Of a stretch of 64,000 nucleotides of DNA, positions 1 through 12,169 are shown one piece after another. Made by a program: the position numbers and the translations under genes. This DNA is from Taiwanofungus camphoratus (lineage: Eukaryota > Basidiomycota > Agaricomycetes > Polyporales > Taiwanofungaceae): assembly GCA_003999685.1 (NCBI GenBank), contig CP021225.1, positions 620,001-684,000 of the forward strand. The letters run 5' to 3'. The notes beneath the pieces are model-generated. The model ran no database searches, was not told where the DNA came from, and saw nothing but the letters and a program-made list of their open reading frames with translations. Position 1 is the stretch's first letter, and each line of letters begins with the position of its first letter.

Positions 1-1016
1 AGACGGTTAGAGTTGTCGAGTGCCATTCGCCAGTGTATACTTCTCGGCGCCAGCAACAAGTCATCGGAGTCTGCTGTCTTTCAAGTCTGGATGATGTGAC
101 CAGTCTTGGGAGCGTCATCGTAGATAATCATGAGCAAGAATACCGGTGAAAAAGACGAACAATATGTTCTGTTACCAATAATCAGAACGCATGGGCACAA
201 TGAAGCGTATTCGTACTCAATTTGATCTGAAACAAAAAAGGGGAGAAATAGGCAAACGACGGTCTCTGGTTAGTGTGGGCCCATCTTGAACAATATATCC
301 TAACTCCTTTGCAGTGTTCTCGTGGGGATCTATCCCGCACCTTCACAAAGTCACGAAGGCTCCCTTCGGGGACCTGCGGTTGCCAGAACCGTTAACATTT
401 GTGCGCTTTTGACGCTGTTATCTCGTTCGCCGAGGATTTGAAGCGTTATGAGGTGCTTCTCTGTCATCCGAACCACGTTCTTGCGGATGGTGCGGCATCC
501 ACATACGTCATTGCAATACATTTCTTTGCTTCCCGATCCACGGGATATGTGCATGGCGAGAGAAGGGCGGTGGTGATTGTGTCTGCATGGGTCCTAGTCC
601 GTGCCAGTCCGATGGAGGGGCCGCCAAGGGAGGGTCCAGGCACATTCATGCCATCATATTCCCAGCAGGAGATTCTTGTTATCTGATATTCCTATGAGTT
701 GCTATGATGGCATGCTATGAGAAACTACCGGAGCATATAGGTGAAACGCGATATGCCGGTGGTTCGAAGCTTCTCGGTGTGTATTTGAAGGAAGGTAGTC
801 CTTGACCCTGGATGACGGCACCGGCATCATGCTGTCCTTCCAGTCCTCCATCATCCGCCGATATAGTCTTCGAATAGAACAAGACAAGTTGGGGGGGATA
901 AGATCAAGCCACACTAAATAATTCTTCGTTGCTCGAAAAATGGGAACTTGTACAATAGACAGCCAAAAATTTGATAGTGCTATATGGGTGAGGCATGAGG
1001 GGCGGGGGAAACAATC
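1..1016. other. unassigned stretch left of the first gene model
   Basis: No gene is recognised. Short open frames exist on both strands around 350-690 and 700-914, but none shows a known motif or a convincing chain of exons. The 3' parts of a gene from outside the window cannot be excluded. Confidence 0.4.
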
Positions 1017-1585
1017 CTAAATGCAGTCTGCGCGGACTCGTGGATCAGGGAAACGATTAGACGCGCGCACAGCCTCAGGCCCGAAACGGCTCGTCCGCAG
1101 CTGTCCCTCAACCATGTACTGCACCTCGTACTTCACGTCCGTGAACTGCTCTACAAGAATTAGCCGAAGCTAATATCTGCCGAATATCACGTACACGACG
1201 AGCGAGATCCAAGATCCCCACGATGATGCCGACGACCCAGATGTTTGACTGCAGCCGGACTGATACGACTTGATTCTGTTCCATAGCTTAGGGCAAGGAC
1301 TTTGTCCAGTACATCGACACAGAGAGCAAACACACCTGGACCTGACAGGAGGAGAGGTTTGGTGAATAGGTGATTCAATACAATAACCCCTTACCAATTC
1401 TGGGCTGGACCTGCGACTCGAATATCTCCCAGCGTTGCTGAGACTAGACCCATCTGTGTCATCACATCTCTGGGGAATTCGGGATCAGTTAGAATCGTAT
1501 GGGAGGAAGCTCGCAAGAAACTTTCTTGAGTGTTGCGAAATGCAGGGAGGCAGCTGGAGGCAACAGGACGGACCTGAGGAGCCAT
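1017..1585 (-). CDS. small spliced hypothetical protein, paralogue of the gene near 3.3-3.8 kb
   Basis: I do not recognise the family. The clearest part is the 3' end. One exon reads NIWVVGIIVGILDLAR, a likely membrane or hydrophobic strand segment. A donor at GTGTACGTG and an acceptor TTGTAG join it to an exon with VKYEVQYMVEGQLRTS that ends PRVRADCI and TAG at 1017. An upstream open frame beginning at 1585 (MAPQVRPVASS, ending AGPAQNW before GTAAGG) is a plausible first exon, but the exon between 1,280 and 1,390 is unclear. The gene at 3,317-3,778 has the same order: a GNTWVRGVVTGIL strand, an intron, then YEVEYTAADG. Start and inner joins are uncertain; it may be decayed. Confidence 0.4.
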
Positions 1586-3316
1586 CGTGAATTAACAATC
1601 TCCGATGAAATGTTTGGAAGATTGCAAAGCCTTCCGAATATGATTAAGGAAGAGGGGAATCGGGAAATGACAGACTGACAGTAACACTTTTAAAGGGGCC
1701 CGGGGCACTGCCAAAGGGAAATATCAGGATGAAATGGACAAAAGGGCGGAAACATCGTGAGAACAGAGAAAGCCTATCTACAGTCCGGTTAGACTGGGTA
1801 TGTTGTTGAAGCGAAAAGGAGACAAGATCCCGCCAGGCGTTCTACTGTGTCTACACTGACCGCTGTTATCGGAAATGAGGAAGCCCTCAATTAGACCAAC
1901 AGCATGACTTGAATCATTCTACGCCCACTTTTTACCTTGAAATGAAATCCAAGCCGAAGACATCGATACTAGTGGTAATTCCGACAATGTAGCGACCCAC
2001 GACTCTCCCGGGAGAAGTGAAGATTGTACCACTGAGGTTTTCTGAGATCAAAATTCGTGCGGAGGAGCCATTTCGATCAGATACACAAGTTCCGCGACGC
2101 AGGAACTTGGCGCGAACCATTAGACAGGATATCTCGAAATTCACTTGTTTGCGCCACAATACAGCTCACGAGATTAGGAAGGTATCGCCTGTTCCGCCTC
2201 TGCCAAACCACATTCGCAGACCACAAACCAGGCGCTAAAGGTCATAGCCACCGTTGTTTAACCTGCGTGCCAGAGACACTGCCAACCTGCCAGAACAAGA
2301 TGATGGACCTGCCAGCTTAGGAAAGTGCGTGAGACTGTCGAGCAAACTACAGATACTTAGGCAAAGCTGGGCGCATGGGACTGCGCGTATTCGCGCCGGC
2401 AATATACGAGTCACCGCTAAGTCGCGACCTTCCGAGTCTGTAAGTATTGTATTCAAGTGATGCCTCAATCCGCATTCTGTGCAGTCCATAGTGAGAGCCA
2501 AACGGATTTGCGGTTCCTGCTTTTTCGCGCATGTTTCGCGCACGGCACAGGTAAAGATGGCCTGGCATGAAGTCCAATGGACCCACTGTTTGGCGACGAC
2601 TGAATACGGTATGTATACCTCACATTATTGCCGTGAGCTGGCCAACATGAATGAATCAGACATCTGGTCGCTGAGTGAACCTATCCAAGGTGCGTACACG
2701 TACATTTTGACTCCCAGAAGTCGCAAGCATCTTACCACGACCACATTGGAAGTTTGGAGAACGTCGTGAGGACATGATGGAAAATCTCTGAAGCTCCATT
2801 CCGCGCATACAGAGGTAACCTGTCAAGCTGGAGTACTTATCAAGCGCCCATAGCAGCAAATGATCCTGACAGAGCAATGTTCCTGAAGGAACCTGTGATC
2901 AGCAGATCAAAGTTCGAGGGTCTCTATCATACATGTGCCATGCCCTTATATCGGACTCTGTAGACCACCATATCGCAATGCAAGTTGTCTGGGAAGGATA
3001 CGGCCATATAATACCAAGACTCCAGAAACTTTGACATTCTAGGAGCTATTTTGAGTTGTGCCATTAAAAAGACATGGATCAACCTCACGAACAAAGGCAT
3101 ACTTAACACCTTCGACAACAATAAGGTTTCCTGCCTATGATTGCCACTCCGTGGCGAACGTTTTCGCACTCCACACAGCAGTATCGTTTGAGTACTGATT
3201 TTTGCGCTTAGTACATGATTGTCGTATAGGAACAGGCAATGAATCATATCAAGATAGCACGACAAGGACATATACGTCCCACCGTCTGTGGTTTATACTT
3301 GTGATGGTTTAGCTTC
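1586..3316. other. unassigned stretch between two paralogous small genes
   Basis: Only short overlapping frames on both strands (for example 2,235-2,543 - and 2,479-2,769 +). A minus-strand segment near 2,930-2,970 reads MVVYRVRYKGMAHV, which faintly resembles the YEVxY block of the two flanking genes and could be a third, decayed copy. Nothing else is seen. Confidence 0.3.
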
Positions 3317-3778
3317 TCATTCGGTGCGGCGGATACCTTGGGAGTTAAAATGGCCTTTGTGTACTATCCCATCTGCTGCTGTATACTCCACCTCATACTG
3401 AGATCCACAGGGATAGTGTGAGTTGCGATAGTCAGAGCTGGAGGACTTCAAAGAACTCACCTCCTGAGAGCCGTTCAGGATACCCGTCACAACACCACGC
3501 ACCCATGTATTGCCGCTGAAGACTGATACATTCCGGTTCTAGTGTGCAATAAGGCATTCATTCCTGTTTGTACGACATGCGTTCCAAACACGTACAACAA
3601 CCTGGAAACAAATATCAACGACAATAAGGTCAGCCGATATTAATACGCGTACAAAGGTAGGGTAGCTTCTTGCGACGGGTGTATTGGATCGAGCCATAGT
3701 TAACCTGGGGATGACGAAGTTTGCAAGCGGATTTATATGGCTCAGTATTTGTTCGCTGTCTTTACTCGTGGGAGGCAT
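3317..3778 (-). CDS. small spliced hypothetical protein, second paralogue
   Basis: Family unknown. On the minus strand a frame starting at 3778 contains a hydrophobic run (FVRVLISADLIVVDICFQ), with a possible TTTCCAG acceptor inside it. After an acceptor ACACTAG comes an exon with NVSVFSGNTWVRGVVTGILN. A donor GTGAGT and acceptor CTCAG lead to YEVEYTAADGIVHKGHFNSQ. The last two blocks match the gene at 1,017-1,585 in order, spacing and intron position, so the two form a diverged pair of tandem copies. The 3' end is uncertain: the frame stops at 3317, but a GTATCC donor just before it may lead to a further exon. Confidence 0.35.
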
Positions 3779-5396
3779 TCGCGCACCCGCAGAATGCTAC
3801 CGCCACCCATAAGCAGTTAAGATGAAACTAAAAAGTGAACCTGGCTATCAGGCGCTTCACGGTCCATACATGCTGAACGAAGCTGTGAAAGGAAATTGAA
3901 AGTCAAGATGCCGTGCATCACGCAATTGACAGTACAGGAAGGTTAACAATGTAATGTGGGAATGTGTCTTGGGACAAATATAAATTAGAGTTCGCTCCGG
4001 TGTGAGTATATCTGAGCCTCACCGAAATTATGAGGTTGTCGCGGATCAGCTCTTACTGTGAATTGCGAATTACACCTTTACAAAGGAAAACGGAGGTCAA
4101 CTAATCTGGTCAGATAAAAAAGATGATTCGTTCAAGAGCCATAACAAAACAAGAGTTTGATTTGCGATGCCAGTCAACTAATTCCAGAATTATCAAGATG
4201 GGACCGCATCGGCGGCAAGATAGCTTCCCTACTTAAGCTTCAGATGCACGAGATGTGGAGGCAGGTAGGCACCTTAAAGCATCAAATGTATCAGCACTGA
4301 GTTTACCATCGTTATGGCCCGAACAATGGCGCCGACTCATGAATGTCACAGTGAATGCCTTTGCAGCGCCACTGGCACGTAAACATAAATGCCATCCCGG
4401 TATCGTGACTGTGAGAGCTCATATCGAGACATGATCTATATAGACTAGGACCAGCATACATAAGACATGCTGTGACTGACAAGGCGATAATAGACGGTCC
4501 TTACCATTGAGCAAGTTTAACAAAAGACTTCATAATCGGTCACCAGAAGGCGCCAGATCATGGCGATAGGCAGTTGCATTGTCGGGAAGAAGTTCAGGTG
4601 AGCACTGTGCTCATTGCAAGTTACAAAGATCTGTAGCCGCACCTTTAGTCAATGGGAAGAATCCTACTCAGGAGCTTTGTCGTTAGCAAGACGTGGGGGC
4701 ACATCTGACGCTCGTCAGAGATAGAAATTCGAACGGGTCACCCCGGTGTGAGATCGATTCACCGTTCAAAGATGAAGGCTCTGTTCTCTAGACGAACCTT
4801 AGTACGAATTTTGTGTTTGGAGGTGTATGTTTTAATATGTAGAACCTTAACGCACTAGCCTTCGCCAGCGATGGCTCGTGAACCGTCCCGATAAAAGCGG
4901 CTATCCGGTTCTTCAAGCATCACGGACGCGAGAGTGTAATTCTTCCGTTATTCATTCGGTTGTCTCGCATAAAATTGAAATCCAACCTTTGCCCAAGGCG
5001 ACTAGCATTTGAGGCAACCCCCATGTTGCATAGAAATGGGTGTCTCTACTTTCTAACGCAGGTCTCTCATTTATTTCGGAGCCTGTATTACAGTAGGAGG
5101 CATCCGCAGAAGCTTTTAGCGGAGACTCAAGGAGCATTAACCTTTACACGCTTGCGACCTTCCCGGTACTATATATATTGGCACTCCGAATATTAGCTGC
5201 GCTCTAAGCTGTGCGACAGACCCAGTCCGCACTGATCAAGCCCTTCGAGTTCGCGAAAGTCAGAGCAAGTACTAAGTACAGGTTAATAACACTGCCACTC
5301 TGTTTGCTTTCGTCGATATTATCTGTCAGGAGCCAGTGATCCGTGGGACCAACTCGATGTCCCATTATCGGCTTGCTATCTTCTAGGGGGACACTA
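3779..5396. other. long intergenic stretch
   Basis: No coding exon, RNA gene or repeat with clear ends is recognised. Open frames are short and occur equally on both strands. The last few hundred bases must contain the promoter of the BRO1-domain gene. Confidence 0.5.
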
Positions 5397-8300
5397 ATGC
5401 CGAATCAACTATCAATACCGTTCAAGAAGACCTATGTCGTTCAGTTACGACAAGCAGTGCGGAATTACATTTTGGAAAAGCACCCTAATGCGCATCCCGA
5501 CGCATTCAGATGGGACATCAACTGTTGGGAGGCTTTGCGTAAGGACGGAGTAGGGGGTGTTGTTCACGTTGACCGAGTACAAACCTCCCTTAGGTACGTC
5601 TCCTGTGAGGGGCTATTTGTCCAAAGCCTGATAATATCTAAGATACCACGCTCAGCTCGTGTTTATTCTTACGAAACTGCCTGCTGACGTTGGTACTACA
5701 AATATTATCGTCTTTATCTTTCCTAAGGGTGCGTTGTGTAGATCGGCCTAGAAATTCCATATGCTCCGGCGTTCGAACCGTCCGCTATTCCAATCACACT
5801 TTCGAACTTGGTATATGAACGTACAGCAGTACTCTTCAATTTGGCCGCATTATTCTCCCAACTTGGCTCTTGCGAGGATCGCTCGAACCCAAACGGACTC
5901 AAACAAGCTATTGTGTTTTACCAGGCAAGCCGGCTATACTTCTCGTGTGCTGTGTAGAGTTATTCAACACTCAAGGACAGAATGCAGCGGGCACTCTGAA
6001 GTTTTTGATTTCCTCAGCAATTCCACAGTTGAAAGGGACACTCGTCCAAGAGGACATGCCGCTAGAGCTGACGGAATCCGTCGTCGGAAGCCTAGAATTT
6101 CTGATGCTTGCGCAAGCACAGGAATGTGTGTGGCAGAGAGCCGTCATGGGTGAGGACAACATGTTCGAACTCAAATTGCAGTGCTTAAAGTGATTCAGAT
6201 AATTATAAAAATGGCCTTATTGCGAAGCTTGCCGTAAAGGTGGTTTTCATTTCCGCCTTCATCGCGTTAAACCAACGGACTTACATGTCCAGGTATCGTC
6301 GCTTTACGGGTCGTCTTTGTCCAAAATTCGGGAGGCATCGCCGTCTATCCGACATTTATTCCCATCGGTAAATGTCTCTGCTTGCATGGGCTTTGACGAA
6401 CGCGTGTCGAATAGTTGCTCCAGCACTGGTTACCACATCTCGAAACCAAACAGCTCCACTTTGATGCAGCTGCCCAGTACAGGAAGAGTGTTGACGACCT
6501 GGAAGCCAATAGGTTCCGATATTTGTTTTGTTCTGTTATAGCATCTGACATACAGCCTCATAGATATGGCCATGAACTAGCACGTCTGATGCAAGCACAT
6601 GCGACAGCTAAGAAGGGCTATGACATGGCCCGCCGTGCAGGCGTGGCGCCTCCAGTGCTCCAGGATATCAAGGTAATGCGAAGCTCGATCACTACCGCAT
6701 TTTGTTTGATCCTTTAAACTGCCGATAGTCCCTATTCGATAATGTGCAAAAGAGCATAGCGCGTGCCGAGCGCGACAACGATCTCATCTATCACCAAGAC
6801 GTACCACCAGCGTCTGCCCTGCCTCCGATACAGGAAGTACCAATGGCACAATCTATTGTCCCGCCAGGACTTGTGGACCCAAAGGCTGCAGTTGGTGACG
6901 ACGGGGTGATATTCGGCGAGTTGCTAGGATGGGGGGCGAGTGTTGCAATTGGTGAGGATCATTGTAACAGCAGAGATGGCGTTGTCCAACAAAGAGCTGA
7001 CCCGGAATTTGTGCCCCCTTTGAGACATTTACAATGATCGGCGACAGAACTGGTTGAAGGAGACAGTGATTGATCGGGCACAGCAGCTGGACGACATGGC
7101 ACAAAAGTCAGCAACAAACTTCATTCTTCTCTTCAGCACGCGTACGAAATTTGACGCTAACAAGATCACCGGATGATATAGGACACTTGAGTCGCTCAAC
7201 CTTCCCTCCGCTCTGGATGCTCTGGAAAGGCCAATCGGGCTTCCTCCTAGTCTGCTGCGCAAGGCAGAGGAAGTCAGGCTCGATGATGGACCTGCAAGGG
7301 TCCAGACGTCCATCGAGAATGTCCGGAAGCTTGCTAAGCGTGACATGGAAGTTCTTGATGAGGTGCTTCTACTGACCGCAACTCAGGAACTTGCCTATTC
7401 ATTAGATGTACTTTTCTGACATAGGTCATGGACGTCCTTGATCAAGAAGCAGAGGAAGATGAAACATTTCGGGCGGAGCATCCGGTCGATCGGCCGCCTT
7501 CTCACGAGGCTAATAGAGAAATTACGACAAAAGCCAACCGATATCGTACTATTCTGGAACAAGCATCGGCAAGCGACGAACTGGTCAGAAGAAAATGGGA
7601 CGAATGGGAAAACAATATCGTAGAGTTGACTTGGGATGAAGTGAGTAGCCCAGGCTGACCACGTGGACTTGTCTGGACCTTCCGAAGGTGCTCACTGCTT
7701 TTGTAGTCTCGATTGGAGGCGTCTGTCCCTTCCTCCACTGTCGCTCTTCCTCAACGCTCGTCGGGCTCAAGGGTGACTGCCACACAAACACATGCTCGTG
7801 CTCTCCGTGTACTTCTCGAATCGCTTGACGATATCATTCGGAGTCGCGCCGACTATGTCAAGAGAGCAAACGCTCTGGCAGCGTCCGAAGATATCTCCCC
7901 TCGTATCCAGAAAGCAGCTTCAGGGATCGAGCGATGGGTTGAAGTGCAGCCGGCTATGTTTGAAGATGTGCTCGACCAGGAGCTTTCGAAGTATGACAAA
8001 TTTCGGACCTATATCGAAGAGGGTGAACAGAAACAAGAAGTGCTTTTGGAATCTATCAAGGTGGGCTCGACCTTGGTTGGGAACCCATAGACGCATTGAC
8101 ACAATTGTCAGGAACGAAATGTTCTATTTCTGCAATCGCGGAAGGATGATGCCTCGGTGAAGGAGCGAGAGCTCGCATTACAGTCCTTGGATCTGGCTTA
8201 TTTCAAGTATAAGGAGATTATGCGTAATCTAGACGAGGGCTTGAAGGTACGCCACCGCTAACTCTTGCACCTATGCACATTTGTATCTAACCAACGTGTT

Positions 8301-8686
8301 CACTAGTTTTACAATGACTTTGCGGTTGTGCTTGCTCAATTCAGGAATTCTTGTAAGGACTGGGTCAATATGCGGAGACTTGAGGTCCAGTGAGCATCGT
8401 GTTGTACTCTCTCGTGTCTCCATTTTACTAATCGTACAGCCGTAGTTCCTTAACGCAGTCCGTGGCTTCAATGACACTGCAGTCATCACCGCCGACCATC
8501 CCTTCAGAGATTTCCTCCCCACCTCACGTAGAACTCGATAAGGACCGGTCAGCGCGGCAGAAGCAAGAGCGACAGGTTACTCTGGATTTGCCGCCTCCGG
8601 ATTCTGATGAATGGGAGACTATGGAATTACCCCCCGGCCCTTCTATGAAGTCACAGTTACCGCGAAATGGAGGGAGAACAAGATAG
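5397..8686 (+). CDS. RIM20: BRO1-domain protein of the ALIX / PalA-Rim20 type
   Basis: An ESCRT-associated scaffold. Fungal members act in endosomal sorting or, as PalA/Rim20, in the ambient-pH pathway by binding YPxL motifs. The start is the ATG at 5397 (MPNQLSIPFKKTY), the usual BRO1 N-terminus. The BRO1 domain follows over many short exons: YHAQLVFILTKLPADIGLEI, FNLAALFSQL, MLAQAQECVWQRAVM, then AAAQYRKSVDDLE and RYGHELARL. After GVIFGELLGWGA comes the ALIX-type V domain (LPSALDALERPIGLPPSLLR; RPPSHEANREI; ASDELVRRKWDEWE). The protein ends in a short acidic/proline tail (LPPPDSDEWETMELPPGP) without a long proline-rich region, which favours PalA/Rim20 over Bro1. First introns are 5594-5642, 5689-5741 and 5925-5980. 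The last of these has a GC donor (GCAAGC) before AATGCAGCG. The frame seems intact throughout. The Rim20 assignment rather than another ALIX paralogue is inference. Confidence 0.88.
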
Positions 8687-9193
8687 ACCAAGAATATGGA
8701 TACAAACTTGTCGTAATACCAAGTCACACTCAATGTATTGTAAGATCCTGAACTTTGTGACTTAACCCGCATGGCCTCACCGTGCAACGCCCGTCTATTT
8801 CTTCACACTCCATTCACGGGCAGTGTAACATTGAAATAGTCTGGGTACAGTGAGGGGATATGGTATTGATTCAGACCCTGCGTTATTATGTTGCCTGCTC
8901 CCAGTTATGTAGCGGATCTAATAAGGCCAATATATGACGCACCTAAAAGGCTCACGCGAGAACGTTCCACTGTAATTCAGATATCAGACTCGGAATCGAT
9001 ATTGCCCAGACGGCCGGCCTGACTCCATAAAGCAATTCCTGCACAGCTTCATAAAGATTATCACGATGTGCCATCTACTACATCTTTGTGGAAATCCTTC
9101 TGGATACACGCCACACACAAGTCATAGACAAGTCTCTGAACTTGTCCGTATACTAGGCCCTGCACTATCCGGACACTATTTCCATCGGCAGGA
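8687..9193. other. intergenic region between the BRO1 and DM9 genes
   Basis: Nothing but the presumed 3' end of the BRO1 gene and the promoter of the DM9-domain gene. No motif strong enough to name. Confidence 0.5.
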
Positions 9194-9802
9194 ATGGCGT
9201 CCCCCCCTCCGTACCAAGCGCCACCGCCATCTGGCTTTCGTATTCCCCTGAGCACGGATACGCCTCTATCTGCCGCCAATCAGCAGTTTGGCCCTCCAGT
9301 TTGCTACGATGCAGATGGACGGTCGCCTATCTTTCTGGGCTCTGCCCTCTTCCCCAACGCGGTGCATCCGTGTAAGATCGGGCCCCATCTATCCCCGCCT
9401 TGTCGTGTTCCATACGGCGGCGGAGAACGCGAGCATCACGGCCGCTACGATTTGCTGCCCTTCGATCCGAACACAATGGAGTGGGTGCCCACCTCGCACG
9501 GCAGGATCCCTCCTGGCAGACGCCCCGTTGAAGGTGGATATGAAGAGGGCGGAGGCAAGTTATATCATGCCCTCGCCGTTGTCCAAGGTGTCAGGGTGCC
9601 GGGCAAGACCGGAGAGCACCTGGTATGTGGTCATGGCAGGCGTGTCAATTCGGTGCATTCATTCCACATTCGTCAGGGTGGTTGCAACTTCGCCTTTGGC
9701 AGTGCTGAGCACTCCGTGCATGAGAACTACGAAATTTTGTATGTATTGCTTTCAACGTGCAAGAACAAACGGTGCTCATGATATGACAGGTGCTGGAAGT
9801 GA
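9194..9802 (+). CDS. DM9-repeat (DUF3421) protein, 167 residues
   Basis: Three exons, 9194-9622, 9677-9738 and 9790-9802, give 168 codons including the stop. The N-terminal 25 residues are proline-rich (MASPPPYQAPPPSGF). The body carries DM9 hallmarks: GRYDLLPFDPNTMEWVPTSH, then HALAVVQGVRVPGKTGEHL, and after the intron GGCNFAFGSAEHSVHENYEI followed by LCWK-stop. The HENYEVL-type ending is characteristic of the domain. DM9 proteins in animals are mannose-binding or vesicle-associated lectin-like proteins; the fungal role is unknown. There is no signal peptide or membrane segment, so a cytosolic protein is expected. The two small 3' exons are joined by clean GTATGT..CAG introns. Confidence 0.85.
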
Positions 9803-10248
9803 AAATTGTCACTCTAACATCTGAAGAGCAAGCTTATGCCCTTTCTTTTTTTGTGGAAGCAAATGCTAAAGCGCAACAAGCACACCGAACAGCCACATTG
9901 TACAGTACCTAATGGAAAAGAATAAGCGACACTAAGGCAGTGAAATTGATGGTCGCAATCACTTCGCACTAGTCTGGCATTCTTACGCTATTTTGAAATT
10001 CATCGAAACTAACAGTCATGGCCCATAAAATCAGTGGTCGTGAACACTGAACACTAGTCCCGTACTTTGCCCGTTCACGCATATGATCAACAAGGTGAAA
10101 AAGGCACACTGTTAGCCTGCATCACCAGTCCACACGGACTCGCCTCGAGGCGTTGTGCAGGCAGAACATGCGAGGTGTCTTGGACTGTTGGATCTGAAAC
10201 GGGGTCGTCAGGATGAGCGCGACGGAGGCCTGCACACGATGTCGATGC
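9803..10248. other. convergent intergenic region
   Basis: Lies between the 3' ends of the DM9 gene (+) and the WLM protease gene (-). Part of it, about 10,090-10,248 read on the minus strand, continues the WLM gene frame after its stop and includes cysteines that could be the decayed second half of a RanBP2-type zinc finger. No other feature. Confidence 0.45.
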
Positions 10249-12169
10249 CTACAATGTGCACACGAGACAGGTCCACTCTCCTTCCTCATTATGCCTCTGA
10301 GTGTGCAGAGGATCGCTCCTTGCGACTATATCGGAATCGCCTGCTTGGCGTTTCCCCCCAAGTCGCTGTCCTCCGCCGGCCATTCCCAGTGACTCTTTCT
10401 TTCTCATTTTGACCTCGTTTTGCACGAGCGCACCATAAGAAAGCTGTTGCCTCCTGCGCGGACCGGAAGCATCGGCTTCGGGTCGCAGCCAATCCTCCAA
10501 TTCCATTTGTCTATGTGCCTTCTCAGGCGATAATTTCTTCCTGCTGTTGCCTTGAATAGAAGGAGACGATGCTGCAGTCCCGCGGTGTCTACTTGTAGAG
10601 ACGGAGCCGGACTCAGATAAGATTTGTATGTCATCAGGGTCATCCTGTCGGATGGGAAGATTGTCAAAATCGTTGTGTGATGATACCTCGAGATGTGTTT
10701 GTGACGACAAGAGTCCAGCGTTGGAAGAAGGGAACACGAAGTCCGAAGAGAAGTCTGTCCGTGAGGCTTTGAGGCCCTCGAGGTCCGATTGTTCCATCGT
10801 ATCCAGCATCGTCTGCCGACGGTCTTGATCTGTCTCGCGGACCTCTTCGTCGTCCGAGGACTCGGCTTCGTCCTCATCCTGTGTCGGTTGGGGCGATGAC
10901 ACTGTTGATGGACCAGCTTGAACCATCCATTATTGAATATTGCTCAAGGAAGAACAACCAAAGCCTTACCTTGCCTTTGTAGGGCTCTGATACGCCGTTC
11001 TGCTGCCATGGCCCTCTCTTCTCTGGCACGTTTGCTAGAACAGCGTCCGCGGTTAATCTTAAAAATTCACGACCACATCAAATTTTCCAACCTTCCGGCC
11101 TTCTTCCTGAAACCTGACCCCGCCTTCTTTTGGTCCTTGTCACTGGCATCGTCGTTCAACGCTCGACCTTCGCCCTTGAATGTCCCCTGCGCCGTGACGC
11201 GGGAGCCCGCCTTGCGCCGCTTCGATGTCTGAGCACCGGTGTGATTTGAAGGGCCCGCAGGTTGGCGGTTCCGTCGTCGGCGGAGAGAAGTGGGACGGGC
11301 GCGGGTGTGCGCGCCGCCGCACTGTCCATTGGAAAAGGCGAATGAGATACATCACAAAGTGGAAGAAGGATAAATAGACATACCATGTACTCGGGGAGGT
11401 CACCCGCGCTAGATATTTGGCCGCTGACCCTTGTTGAGTCGACCAGGCGGGTGCCAGAGGACCAGTAGCCTGAAAGCCGTGTTCGTTTAAAAAACATCAA
11501 CGTAAAGATAAAGTAAGACTCATGCTGACCATCTCCGTAATATCCTTTGCTCTGCAACTCCCTCACTTCAGTTCGGAGCTTGGTCCAAAGCGCTTGAAAG
11601 GCAGGGCCATGGTTCATGTGCTGGAAACGAACATGACATGACATGGACATCAACATATCCGAGGAATCCACTTACTTTAATGTGCGCTAGCTTTCAGATT
11701 ACAGACATAGCAGTCGGTATATGCAGGCACTAGCAGTAGCTCATTGACAGACCTCATGACACAAAGTACTCATCAGCCAAGAAATGGGGAGGAACGCTCC
11801 GGTGCCACCTCGGAGAACTAATTCTGTAATGTGATAATACATAAGAACTAGTAAACTTATACATCAACTAGTCTACCCACCAACAACTTCTCCAGCATTC
11901 CAATTCCGCCCTGCGAACACCTTGTTGTATTCGTACTACGCAACGATTGGAATCCGATCTCACATGGTCGTCACTACCTCACTCACCTCTTCAAAACTGT
12001 TTACTGAGAATCCATGGGCTTTCATGACTGGTCTGACCTGCGCGGCGAGCGCTCGGAGGAGTTGTCGCGCATTCTCCTGGGATATAGCGTCCGCCATTGG
12101 CAAAGCGGCGATGAAGTTAATATGGGGATTTGGATTTGTCTCCCTCTCGTTCAGCCGAACGTGAACCAT
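10249..12169 (-). CDS. WSS1: WLM-domain metalloprotease, Wss1/SPRTN type
   Basis: A DNA-dependent protease family that clears DNA-protein crosslinks. Nine exons (12169-11987, 11935-11881, 11823-11753, 11690-11676, 11620-11530, 11469-11384, 11321-11077, 11034-10970, 10916-10249) give 492 residues in one frame. It begins MVHVRLNERETNPNPHINFI, a normal WLM start. The zinc site HELAHIKHMNH (about residues 102-112) has the HExxH plus third-histidine pattern, and its LAHIK part is a 15-nt exon of its own. EYMCGGA follows after an intron. The C-terminal half is basic, then acidic and serine-rich; DDIQILSESGS (about 365) resembles a SUMO-interacting motif. The last residues EGEWTCLVCTL are the first half of a RanBP2 zinc finger, cut by TAG. 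It shares its promoter with PFK. The donor of intron 7 is uncertain. Confidence 0.88.

Noticed and set aside
4000-5300. Protein-coding frames such as 4,952-5,137 - and 4,960-5,196 +
   Set aside because: Short, overlapping on opposite strands, no motifs, no splice chain.
10404-10877. Additional minus-strand protein of 157 residues
   Set aside because: It lies in another frame of the last WSS1 exon and is basic low-complexity text; a shadow.
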